Source: Tissierellia bacterium (GTDB lineage Bacteria; Bacillota_A; Clostridia; Tissierellales; Peptoniphilaceae). Taken from it: a stretch of 7,978 bases of DNA. The stretch spans positions 1-7,978 of the forward strand of contig JAAYEN010000016.1 in the NCBI GenBank assembly GCA_012728775.1, written 5' to 3'. Shown here in pieces: positions 1 through 5,686 of this stretch. Position numbers and translations under genes: made by a program. The stretch's first letter is position 1, and each line of letters begins with the position of its first letter. The notes below the pieces were generated by a model, which had not been told where the DNA came from, made no database searches, and saw nothing but the letters and a program-made list of their open reading frames with translations.

Positions 1-404
1 ACTTTAGGAATTCCTGCCAATATATTATTAATAATTTTCTTATTGTATGAAGTGGAATAAAATATGCCCATCCAATCATTAGGATAAATGACATTTCCAT
101 CTCCGTCCACTATCTGAATTCTAGTGGAATTGTCCAAAGTTTTCGATCTGATAATGGAAGTAATGGATTTTTCTTGAAGGTATTCGTTGGTGATTAGTTT
201 TCCAGTCTCTTCGATTTCGGCTATCTTCATATTTTTGTAAAAAGCCGCCAAAAAAACGTTTTGCATCAGCCATATAATCAGCAAAATTATCACGATATAT
301 ATGGCATAATACTTCCAAATCCTGTTACGAATACTTCCTAAATGCTCAATTTGATTTTCAGGACCTATATCTTTATTTTTTAACTTCCGGATTTTCCGAA
401 TCAA
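1..404 (-). CDS. Sensor histidine kinase, N-terminal part (runs off left edge)
   Basis: Membrane kinase partner of the OmpR-type regulator encoded just upstream. Only about 134 codons are present. Reading from a TTG at 404, a basic cytoplasmic N-terminus is followed by one transmembrane helix (about residues 36-56, including YIVIILLIIWLMQNVFL) and then an extracytoplasmic segment (FYKNMKIAEIEETGK, later IQIVDGDGNVIYP) typical of the sensor part of two-component kinases. The HisKA and ATPase domains lie outside the window. The TTG is chosen because no ATG or GTG occurs in this frame before the membrane helix and GAGGAGTAGG lies 8 nt before it. The gene would overlap the regulator by 32 bp, implying translational coupling. 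The kinase function is inferred from membrane topology and position after a regulator gene; the start codon is uncertain. Confidence 0.75.
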   Translation of the reverse strand, partial: MIRKIRKLKNKDIGPENQIEHLGSIRNRIWKYYAIYIVIILLIIWLMQNVFLAAFYKNMKIAEIEETGKLITNEYLQEKSITSIIRSKTLDNSTRIQIVDGDGNVIYPNDWMGIFYSTSYNKKIINNILAGIPK

Positions 405-1062
405 ATTTATAACCTACTCCTCGAACGGTAATAATAAACTTTCTGTACTGTCCCAAAGTATTTCTAAGCATTTTAATATGGGTATCTACAGTTCTATCGT
501 CACCAAAAAAGTCATATCCCCAAACAGAGCTGAGAAGTTGATCTCTAGATAGAGCCTTTCCCTCGTTTTGGATAAAATATGTTAAAAGTTCAAACTCCTT
601 GGGAGTTGCACTTACTGGCTCTCCGTCCACACTGATGACATGGCCGTCTAAATCTATTTCCAAACCTTCCATCTGCCAAACCTTGTTTAGTTTTCTTTCT
701 TGGGAATTTCTTTTTATTACCACGTTAATTCTAGCCATCAACTCCTTAGGAGAAAAAGGCTTAACTACATAATCATCTATTCCTATTTCAAATCCAAAGA
801 GCTTATCGTATTCCTCTCCCCTTGAACTTAACATAATCACTGGGATGTCCTTGAATTTTGCTATTTCTTGGTGGGCGGAATAGCCATCTAAATTGGGCAT
901 CATAATATCCATAACTATTACGTCATAGTCATTTTCCTTCGCCAATTCTATAGCTTCCAAGCCGTCTTGGGCAGTGTCCACCTCATAACCTTCGTATTTG
1001 CCGTAAGTCTTAATGACCTCTCGGATTCTCTCTTCGTCATCTACAACGAGAATTTTACTCAT
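373..1062 (-). CDS. OmpR/PhoB-family response regulator
   Basis: Cytoplasmic DNA-binding regulator of 229 aa, the usual length for this family. The receiver domain (about 1-117) has the acidic pocket D8-D9-E10, the phosphoacceptor D52 in VMDIMMPNLDG, the switch residue S79, and K101 in the KPF motif, all conserved positions. A winged-helix DNA-binding domain follows (about 125-222), with TPKEFELL, the VWGYDFFGDDRTVDTHI recognition region and the terminal wing ITVRGVGYKF. Translation starts at ATG with AGAGGTGA a few bases upstream. It is followed by, and overlaps, the sensor kinase, and lies 54 bp downstream of uppP on the same strand, so it may be co-transcribed with it. Targets cannot be read from the sequence. 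Proximity to uppP hints at envelope-related control, but this is inference only. Confidence 0.95.
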   Translation of the reverse strand: MSKILVVDDEERIREVIKTYGKYEGYEVDTAQDGLEAIELAKENDYDVIVMDIMMPNLDGYSAHQEIAKFKDIPVIMLSSRGEEYDKLFGFEIGIDDYVVKPFSPKELMARINVVIKRNSQERKLNKVWQMEGLEIDLDGHVISVDGEPVSATPKEFELLTYFIQNEGKALSRDQLLSSVWGYDFFGDDRTVDTHIKMLRNTLGQYRKFIITVRGVGYKFDSENPEVKK

Positions 1063-1116
1063 ATTACTTCACCTCTATTAAATAATATAATCTTTTTGTG
1101 AAAAATAAATGTTTAA

Positions 1117-1992
1117 TCAATGATAAATATACACAAATACTAAGGTTCCAAGGATTATTCTATAAATCCCAAAAGCTATAAAGCTATTGTTTTTGATATA
1201 TTTCATAAAAGTATTTATTACAGCATCAGCAGACAAAAACGCAAGGACAGAACCTAGCAAAATCAATCCCCATTGTGCACTGGTAAAAACCGCACCTAAT
1301 TTTAAAATTTTTAAAGCAGTCGCACCTAGCATAGTAGGAATCGCTAAGAAAAATGAAAATTCTGCAGAGACAGTTCTATTAGCCCCAGTCGCCATACCGC
1401 CTATTATCGTAGCAGCAGATCTAGAAGTCCCAGGGATCATAGCCAAGCATTGGAAAAATCCTATTTTAATAGCTTGCATAGGAGTCAAATCCGAAATGGA
1501 ATTTACCTTGAACTCCGTCTTGTGCATCATCTCCAAAACGATAATCACAATCCCCCAAAATATTAAAGCTCCCGCCACCACTTCTGGCCTAAAAAGATAA
1601 GCATCTATAATATCGTCAAACAAAAACCCCAAAACCATAGCAGGAATAAAACCGATTATTACTTTAATCCAAAGCCTTATAGTCGGTTTATGAAAATGAG
1701 AAATGCGAAACTTCAGCTTTTCCTTAGTCGTTAAAAATTCATAACCCAACATATCCGTATTGTAGCTAATCTTTCCTAGATCCAAAGGATTTAGTTTATA
1801 AAAATATTGTCTAATAACTGCGAAGATCGCACCCAATTGGATAATTACGTTGAAAGCATTGGAAAAATTCTCCGGCGTTAAGTTCACAAATTCATTCACC
1901 AAAATCAAATGTCCCGTACTACTCACCGGCAAAAATTCCGTAAAACCTTCCACTATAGAAAGAATAATTACTTTTATAATATCATTAATCAC
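1117..1992 (-). CDS. uppP: Undecaprenyl-diphosphate phosphatase UppP (BacA family)
   Basis: Integral membrane enzyme that dephosphorylates undecaprenyl diphosphate to undecaprenyl phosphate, recycling the lipid carrier for peptidoglycan and other wall polymers; extra copies confer bacitracin tolerance. The 291-aa protein is highly hydrophobic with several helices. It shows both family signatures: EGFTEFLPVSSTGHL (E15, E19, S25, H28) and PGTSRSAATIIGG (about 187-199, with R191), corresponding to the active-site Glu, Ser/His and Arg residues of UppP. It is slightly longer than the E. coli enzyme because of a hydrophilic loop at about 68-106, a variation common in Firmicutes. The start is GTG, about 8 nt after GGGGGATGAG. 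The gene sits 66 bp after the small UvrD-tail-like gene and upstream of the two-component genes. Confidence 0.97.
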   Translation of the reverse strand: MINDIIKVIILSIVEGFTEFLPVSSTGHLILVNEFVNLTPENFSNAFNVIIQLGAIFAVIRQYFYKLNPLDLGKISYNTDMLGYEFLTTKEKLKFRISHFHKPTIRLWIKVIIGFIPAMVLGFLFDDIIDAYLFRPEVVAGALIFWGIVIIVLEMMHKTEFKVNSISDLTPMQAIKIGFFQCLAMIPGTSRSAATIIGGMATGANRTVSAEFSFFLAIPTMLGATALKILKLGAVFTSAQWGLILLGSVLAFLSADAVINTFMKYIKNNSFIAFGIYRIILGTLVFVYIYH

Positions 1993-2012
1993 TTTTAAAA
2001 CTCATCCCCCAT

Positions 2013-2040
2013 CATATATACACTAAAAGATTAACACCAA
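2013..2040 (-). promoter_or_regulatory. Possible promoter for uppP
   Basis: On the minus strand TTGGTG (2040-2035) is followed after 16 bp by TATATG (2018-2013), about 20 bp before the uppP GTG. Another pairing, TTGAAA (2055-2050) with TAATCT, is also possible. Both are weak matches, and read-through from the upstream 83-aa gene cannot be excluded. Confidence 0.3.
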
Positions 2041-2058
2041 GTATAATTATTTTCAAGA

Positions 2059-2310
2059 TTATAAAATCAGAAACCCGCCCAAAAAAGCATCTGGAAAGGG
2101 AAATTTTTTCACATCTCCAGAAAAACTCACATCGATAATTCCATTTTCGATTTCGATTATAATTCCGTCTCCAAATTTAATATGAGAAATTAAATCCCCC
2201 TTGGATAAGTTTCTAAGTTCATCATCCAAAGTATTTATATCATAATGCCTTTTTTCTTTAGGCTTTTTTCTAGTCAAGTCTTTAAAAACTAAAATCGTCT
2301 TTTCATCCAT
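2059..2310 (-). CDS. Small stand-alone UvrD/PcrA C-terminal-domain-like protein
   Basis: An 83-aa protein. Residues about 36-83 (KGDLISHIKFGDGIIIEI, then VKKFPFPDAF) follow the pattern G-D-x-[IV]-x-H-x-x-F-G-x-G-x-[IV], with G38, D39, H43, F46, G47 and G49. This is the small beta-barrel (Tudor/SH3-like) domain that ends UvrD/PcrA helicases and binds RNA polymerase or other partners in those proteins. No helicase motifs are present and the start is good (ATG with GGAG 7 nt before), so this is a free-standing domain and not a broken helicase end. The N-terminal 35 residues are charged and of unknown role. It is the first gene of the minus-strand run leading to uppP. Function unknown; the domain match is made by eye. 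Confidence 0.75.
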   Translation of the reverse strand: MDEKTILVFKDLTRKKPKEKRHYDINTLDDELRNLSKGDLISHIKFGDGIIIEIENGIIDVSFSGDVKKFPFPDAFLGGFLIL

Positions 2311-2404
2311 TAATATACTCCATTAAATAAGCTAATGATATTTTAACATATAATTGAGTAGAAGATAGATAAAAAGGACTCATATGCTTTCTAAAATAAA
2401 AATT

Positions 2405-2433
2405 CTCTCATTTAAATTTACTTTAAATGAGAG
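2405..2433 (-). terminator. Intrinsic terminator for the 159-aa membrane gene (bidirectional)
   Basis: A perfect 12-bp inverted repeat (CTCTCATTTAAA / TTTAAATGAGAG) with a 5-nt loop. On the minus strand it is followed by AATTTTTATTTTA, so it would end the transcript of the gene finishing at 2509. On the plus strand it is followed by GATTTTTGTTTT, so it can also stop transcription coming the other way. It separates the accessory block from the gene at 2310. Confidence 0.85.
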
Positions 2434-2508
2434 GATTTTTGTTTTATATTTTTTACATTTTAATGGGTAGATGACTAAAATAAGTAACTCCCTTTATAAC
2501 TCTATTAT

Positions 2509-2988
2509 CTAAGTTGATTTTTTCCAAATTACATATGATGAAACAATATCAATTAAAATATAAATAATAGGAAGAATAATAAATAATGGTCCATATAGGT
2601 ATGGAAAACCATATCGATATTTTACTTGCTTGTATATTTGGTGAAATAAAACTAAAGAATTCGAAACTAAAAGTGCATTTCTTATTGGATTTTTTCTTTT
2701 GTTAAATCTTTTTAAGAAACACTTGAAGTCAATACAACTTGAATAGTCTTCTTTATGACTTTCTTTCGAAGAAAATCCTTTATATAAATTAATAATTATA
2801 AGGATGATTATTATCGTTGGAATATTTTCATTCCAAACAAAATTCCTTAAAATTTCTATTTCACTCATCTGAAATGTTAATTCAGTGAATCCAGGTCTAA
2901 AAGCTTTTTGCCAAAGAAGAATAATTTGGTCATTGTATTTTTCAAGAATTGAATATGTTAATGTAACTATAATAAGCAATATTATCAT
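2509..2988 (-). CDS. Hypothetical membrane protein, 159 aa
   Basis: Not a family I recognise. Hydrophobic segments lie at about 1-15, 55-69 (IPTIIIILIIINLY) and 133-154 (LYGPLFIILPIIYILIDIVS), with a weaker one at about 103-118. A strongly basic stretch (about 71-104, including KCFLKRFNKRKN) is probably cytoplasmic. It lacks the GGYHA...C motif of AgrB peptidases, ABC motifs and the CAAX-protease motifs common beside peptide-signalling systems. The start is ATG, with GGGATAGG giving an AGG 7 nt upstream. It is preceded by a perfect 19-bp hairpin and two small ORFs on the same strand and followed by a strong terminator. The setting opposite an AgrC/AgrA-like pair suggests a role in export of, or immunity to, a peptide, but this is inference. 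Confidence 0.7.
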   Translation of the reverse strand: MIILLIIVTLTYSILEKYNDQIILLWQKAFRPGFTELTFQMSEIEILRNFVWNENIPTIIIILIIINLYKGFSSKESHKEDYSSCIDFKCFLKRFNKRKNPIRNALLVSNSLVLFHQIYKQVKYRYGFPYLYGPLFIILPIIYILIDIVSSYVIWKKST

Positions 2989-3019
2989 TTATTTTCCTAT
3001 CCCAAATATTATTTTATAT

Positions 3020-3064
3020 ACTTATCTAGACATTTGATAAATTAAATCAAATGTCTAGATAAGT
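3020..3064. repeat. Perfect 19-bp inverted repeat, 7-nt loop
   Basis: The arms ACTTATCTAGACATTTGAT (3020-3038) and ATCAAATGTCTAGATAAGT (3046-3064) are exactly complementary around AAATTAA. No T-run follows on either strand, so it does not look like a standard terminator. It starts 31 bp upstream of the 159-aa gene and ends 9 bp beyond the stop of the 58-aa ORF. Possible roles are a processing or attenuation hairpin in a joint transcript, an operator for a dimeric regulator, or a small mobile palindrome. Confidence 0.9.
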
Positions 3065-3073
3065 TATCGTAAT

Positions 3074-3250
3074 TTACTTCAAGTTATAGAAAGATGATAA
3101 AAAGATAAAATCAAATACAAAATAAGCAATTATTTGTATTAACGCATATTTATTATTTTTTGTTTTTATTTGCTTTAATATTGCTAAAAACAATAATAAT
3201 TTTAATATAGTAAATAAAATGTTATAAGTTATATTTTGCATGTTTTCCAC
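3074..3250 (-). CDS. Putative small two-helix membrane protein (55-58 aa)
   Basis: The minus strand reads 58 codons from GTG at 3250, or 55 from ATG at 3241, to TAA at 3074. It encodes two hydrophobic stretches, about ILFTILKLLLFLAIL and ALIQIIAYFVFDFIFLSS, separated by a basic turn (KQIKTKNNK), so it is probably a helical hairpin with a cytoplasmic loop. GGGAGG lies 10 nt before the GTG, and GTGGA lies 4 nt before the ATG. It overlaps the end of the 27-aa ORF in another frame, suggesting coupling. AT-rich DNA produces hydrophobic frames by chance, so this is moderate support. No family recognised. Confidence 0.45.
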   Translation of the reverse strand: MENMQNITYNILFTILKLLLFLAILKQIKTKNNKYALIQIIAYFVFDFIFLSSFYNLK

Positions 3251-3305
3251 TATCTAGTTCCCTCCCAAGATGTTGAATAAACTCTATCAAAATAAATTTT
3301 TTCAT
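3222..3305 (-). CDS. Putative 27-aa peptide (candidate signal or effector)
   Basis: The minus strand has an ideal ribosome site, AAGGAG, 6 nt before ATG at 3305 (a second ATG sits directly upstream at 3308; an in-frame ATG at 3329 would give 35 aa). The product begins MKKFILIEFIQHLGREL, an amphipathic stretch, and ends in a polar tail with G, K and H. It has no Cys and no Gly-Gly leader, so it is neither an AgrD-type thiolactone precursor nor a classic double-glycine pheromone. A TATAAT -10 box lies about 40 bp upstream. Its position divergent from an AgrC/AgrA-like system makes it the natural candidate for that system's ligand or output. Evidence for translation is the ribosome site only. 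Confidence 0.45.
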   Translation of the reverse strand: MKKFILIEFIQHLGRELDSGKHAKYNL

Positions 3306-3346
3306 CATATTCTCCTTATTTATCACCATAACTTTTCCTGTCCTTA

Positions 3347-3352
3347 ATTATA
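3347..3352 (-). promoter_or_regulatory. Candidate -10 box (TATAAT) of the divergent minus-strand operon
   Basis: A perfect TATAAT on the minus strand, with the expected start near 3340 and about 34 nt of leader before the 27-aa ORF. The region at -35 (TAAGTA, 17 bp upstream) is poor, as in activator-dependent promoters. A CGTT-type LytTR-like site lies further upstream at 3399-3410. Confidence 0.4.
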
Positions 3353-3398
3353 TTACACAAATCATAACATACTTATTCCTCCATAAAATCCTAATGCA

Positions 3399-3471
3399 GT
3401 AAACGTTCATTTTAATGTTGTGAAATTCAATTTTTGTCGTTCACTACATTTAATCGACCGTTTACTACGTT
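3399..3471. promoter_or_regulatory. LytTR-type operator repeats between divergent operons
   Basis: Two 13-nt direct repeats, CGTTCACTACATT (3438-3450) and CGTTTACTACGTT (3459-3471), match at 11 of 13 positions and start exactly 21 bp apart, two helical turns and the spacing known for AgrA/LytTR dimers. A third element, AACGTTCAT (3402-3410), fits the published LytTR half-site pattern [TA][AC][CA]GTTN[AG][TG]. On the opposite strand the overlapping AACGTTTAC (3407-3399) resembles ACCGTTTAC at 3457. The right-hand repeat abuts a possible -35 box (TTGGAA, 3470-3475). Probably bound by the LytTR regulator encoded at 3585; the binding is inferred. Confidence 0.55.
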
Positions 3472-3498
3472 GGAAATCTTACAATCCTTTTATTATAT
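3470..3498 (+). promoter_or_regulatory. Candidate promoter of the LytTR regulator/kinase operon
   Basis: TTGGAA (3470-3475), 17 bp, TTATAT (3493-3498), directly downstream of and overlapping the LytTR-like repeats. An alternative, constitutive-looking extended -10 promoter is TTGTCT (3524-3529), 18 bp, TGGTAAAAT (3545-3553). One may be the autoregulated and the other the basal promoter. Neither is a strong match. Confidence 0.35.
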
Positions 3499-3530
3499 AC
3501 AATATTTAAAATGAGTCTTTTTATTGTCTT

Positions 3531-3574
3531 ATATCAGTTATTGCTGGTAAAATATATAATATATTAGCTGATAT
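3531..3574 (+). repeat. Hairpin in the leader of the LytTR regulator
   Basis: ATATCAGTTA (3531-3540) can pair with TAGCTGATAT (3565-3574) as a 10-bp stem with one G-T pair. The stem ends exactly where the ribosome site GAGGTGAG begins. It would leave the site free or partly occluded. If the promoter at 3524-3553 is used, the left arm is not transcribed. Confidence 0.5.
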
Positions 3575-3584
3575 GAGGTGAGTT

Positions 3585-4298
3585 ATGAAAGTCGCTGTTT
3601 GTGATGATGACTATAAAATTTGTGATATTATTGAAGATGTTTTGGATGAGTATGGTAAGAGAATTGGAATTTTTATTGAGGTTTTTCAATTTTATAGCGT
3701 CGAAAAACTTGTGGAAAAAATAGAAGATGGCGAGAAATTTAATCTTATTTTCCAAGATATAGAATTTCCAAATATGTCTGGAATCGAGTTTGGAAAATAT
3801 CTTAGAGATCTCAAGGATGACGTCTATACTGATATAGTTTTTGTCTCTGGTTCTAATAGCTATGACAGAGAACTTTTTTCATTTCAACCTTTGTATTTTA
3901 TATCCAAGCCTTTTGAAAAAAGTGATGTTATAAAGGCTCTTGAACTTTCTATAAGTCGAATGGAAAAAAGAAATACTCATTTTGTTTATAAAAAAGGTAG
4001 CGCTACTGTTAGAGTTCCATTACAAGATATTTTGTATTTTCAAAGTGATAATAGAGAAGTAATTATTTATACAATAGATAACAAGGATCAATTTTATGGA
4101 AAGCTTTCGGATTTGGAAAAGGATTTAGCAGATAGTTTTTTTCTTAGGGTACATAAATCTTTTATTGTAAATTCTAATTTTATTTCTGTTATAGAAAAAT
4201 CATCTGTGGTTTTGAAAAAAGACGTATTGATTCCACTTGGAAAAATGTATGGAGATAGTTTATTGAAATTTTTAGAAAATAATATGTCAGGTGAATGA
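3585..4298 (+). CDS. AgrA-like LytTR-family response regulator
   Basis: Cytoplasmic transcription regulator of 237 aa. The receiver domain (about 1-122) has acidic pocket D7-D8-D9, phosphoacceptor D58 in IFQDIEFPNMSG, S88 and K108 in SKPF. The C-terminal LytTR domain (about 132-232) is recognised by the hallmark FLRVHKSFIVN (186-196) and by VPLQDILYFQSDNREVIIYT. This fold binds pairs of 9-bp direct repeats with a 21-bp period, which occur just upstream. The ATG has AGGTGAG 2 nt before it. It ends a few bases before the kinase start, so the two form an operon. Regulators of this class (AgrA, BlpR, ComE, VirR) mostly answer secreted peptides. The specific target genes are not shown by the sequence; the divergent small ORFs are the obvious candidates. 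Confidence 0.95.
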   Translation: MKVAVCDDDYKICDIIEDVLDEYGKRIGIFIEVFQFYSVEKLVEKIEDGEKFNLIFQDIEFPNMSGIEFGKYLRDLKDDVYTDIVFVSGSNSYDRELFSFQPLYFISKPFEKSDVIKALELSISRMEKRNTHFVYKKGSATVRVPLQDILYFQSDNREVIIYTIDNKDQFYGKLSDLEKDLADSFFLRVHKSFIVNSNFISVIEKSSVVLKKDVLIPLGKMYGDSLLKFLENNMSGE

Positions 4299-5592
4299 TT
4301 TGGAATTTGAAATTTTAATTAAAATATTATTAAATCTTGTTAATCCTTATGCCATCTATATGTTGTACGGGGCAATTTTAAAAGAGAAAAAATTTAATAA
4401 CAAAATAACGTTTTTTTCTTATGCTCTTTTTTACTTTCTAACAACTTTTATTTATCTTTTTGTAAATATTCCTTTGTTTGTTATATTATCAAATCTTTTA
4501 GGGTTTTTATTGTTGACATTTATTTATAAGGAAAATTTAATTAAAAAGATTTTTGCTTTTTTAGCGTCTTATAGTTTCCTTTTTATTATTGAAACTTTTG
4601 TATTTTTGTTACTTGGTAATTCTAATCTAGAATTAATGAAATCTATCACTGTGGATAGCATTGGGTTAGTTTTTATATCTAAGACTTTGATTTTTCTTTT
4701 TTCTAACATCATTTTCTTGTTTTATAAAAATGACAAAGTGGATTTCATTCCACAAAAATATTACATATTGCTGATTTTAATTTCAATGATAACAGCCTTT
4801 ACAGTTTTTATAACTACTATATTTTTTAGCAAGATGAGTTTTTTAAGCGCTACGATATCTATTTTATCTCTATTAGTAAATTTAATTTTCTTTTTAATCT
4901 ATTACGATTTAACTTCCTTGTTTGAAAGGGAATATCACAATTCTCAAGTAGAGAGACAATACGAATTGATAAAATTTCAAAGTGACAATATAAATGCATC
5001 TTCAGAAAAGCTAAGACAATTTGAGCATGATTTGAAAAATAAACTGACTCCCATTTATTTTATGGCTAAGGAAGAAAATTTTGAGGAGCTAAATTCTCAT
5101 ATCCAATCTATTATTGGCGAATTTTCTATTATGGAAATTTTTAAAGACTCTGGAGTTTTAGAACTGGATAGTATTTTGAATGTAAAATTCTCTGAGGGCG
5201 AAAAAATCGGAATAGATTTTCAAAAGAAGATTACAAAGATTAGTAATGAAATTGTAAATGGTTTGGACTTGGCGGTAATTGTAGGAAATCTTTTGGATAA
5301 TGCAATAGAAGCCACTTCCAAAGTTTCTAGTAAATGGATAGATATTAAAATCAAGGAAGTATATGAGGTAGTGTATATCAGTATAGAAAACTCTTTTGAT
5401 GGTGTTTTAAAAGAGAAAGACGGGAGATTATTAACTAGAAAATCCAATGAACGCCGTCACGGTATGGGCCTTAGAAATGTCCAAACTATTATAAAAAAAT
5501 ACGATGGGGATATGAAGATAACTTATACTCCTGCTACTTTTAAAGTTTCGATTATATTGTATAAAACACAAAATAGTCAGTACTTTGGATAA
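4291..5592 (+). CDS. AgrC-like sensor histidine kinase (HPK10 class)
   Basis: A 433-aa membrane kinase. Residues about 7-205 form roughly six transmembrane helices, the AgrC/ComD/BlpH-type peptide-sensing domain. A coiled linker (about 206-240) leads to the phosphoacceptor motif FEHDLKNKL with H246, followed by an ATPase domain with N-box NLLDNAIEA (333-341) and G-box HGMGLRNV (390-397). HDLKN without a separate HisKA X-box is diagnostic for the HPK10/AgrC class. The annotated GTG overlaps the regulator by 8 bp, but AGGTGA (4289-4294) is 5 nt before an in-frame TTG at 4300, which may be the true start. It presumably senses an extracellular ligand and phosphorylates the upstream LytTR regulator. 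No terminator is evident after its stop. Confidence 0.93.
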   Translation: MNDLEFEILIKILLNLVNPYAIYMLYGAILKEKKFNNKITFFSYALFYFLTTFIYLFVNIPLFVILSNLLGFLLLTFIYKENLIKKIFAFLASYSFLFIIETFVFLLLGNSNLELMKSITVDSIGLVFISKTLIFLFSNIIFLFYKNDKVDFIPQKYYILLILISMITAFTVFITTIFFSKMSFLSATISILSLLVNLIFFLIYYDLTSLFEREYHNSQVERQYELIKFQSDNINASSEKLRQFEHDLKNKLTPIYFMAKEENFEELNSHIQSIIGEFSIMEIFKDSGVLELDSILNVKFSEGEKIGIDFQKKITKISNEIVNGLDLAVIVGNLLDNAIEATSKVSSKWIDIKIKEVYEVVYISIENSFDGVLKEKDGRLLTRKSNERRHGMGLRNVQTIIKKYDGDMKITYTPATFKVSIILYKTQNSQYFG

Positions 5593-5613
5593 TATGGTAT
5601 AACAAATTCAATA

Positions 5614-5642
5614 TTGTGGAAAAATATTTAAATTTATAAAAT
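5614..5642 (+). promoter_or_regulatory. Possible promoter of the antitoxin remnant
   Basis: TTGTGG (5614-5619), 17 bp, TAAAAT (5637-5642), about 50 bp before the start codon. A second TATAAT is at 5656-5661 without a good -35. Moderate match in AT-rich DNA. Confidence 0.35.
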
Positions 5643-5686
5643 AGGCTAGTTGCGATATAATAATGGTATTAATAAAGTGAAAAGAG

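Noticed and set aside
121..318. 65-codon minus-strand frame
   Set aside because: Another frame within the sensor kinase, which reads a proper membrane helix and sensor segment across the same bases.
1187..1600. 137-codon plus-strand frame
   Set aside because: Antisense shadow of uppP, whose motifs are unmistakable.
2509..2988. Possible AgrB peptidase beside the AgrC-like kinase
   Set aside because: No conserved His/Cys motif (GGYHA and Cys) and the helix pattern differs.
3020..3064. Inverted repeat as a Rho-independent terminator
   Set aside because: No U-run follows on either strand.
3222..3305. 27-aa ORF as an AgrD-type precursor
   Set aside because: No Cys or Ser in a central thiolactone-like position with the acidic AgrD tail; kept as an unclassified peptide.
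3370..3386. Two-codon ORF (ATG TTA TGA) after GGAGG on the minus strand
   Set aside because: It lies upstream of the likely transcription start and is too short to support.
3564..3755. 63-codon minus-strand frame
   Set aside because: Antisense to the start of the LytTR regulator; low-complexity composition from AT-rich DNA.
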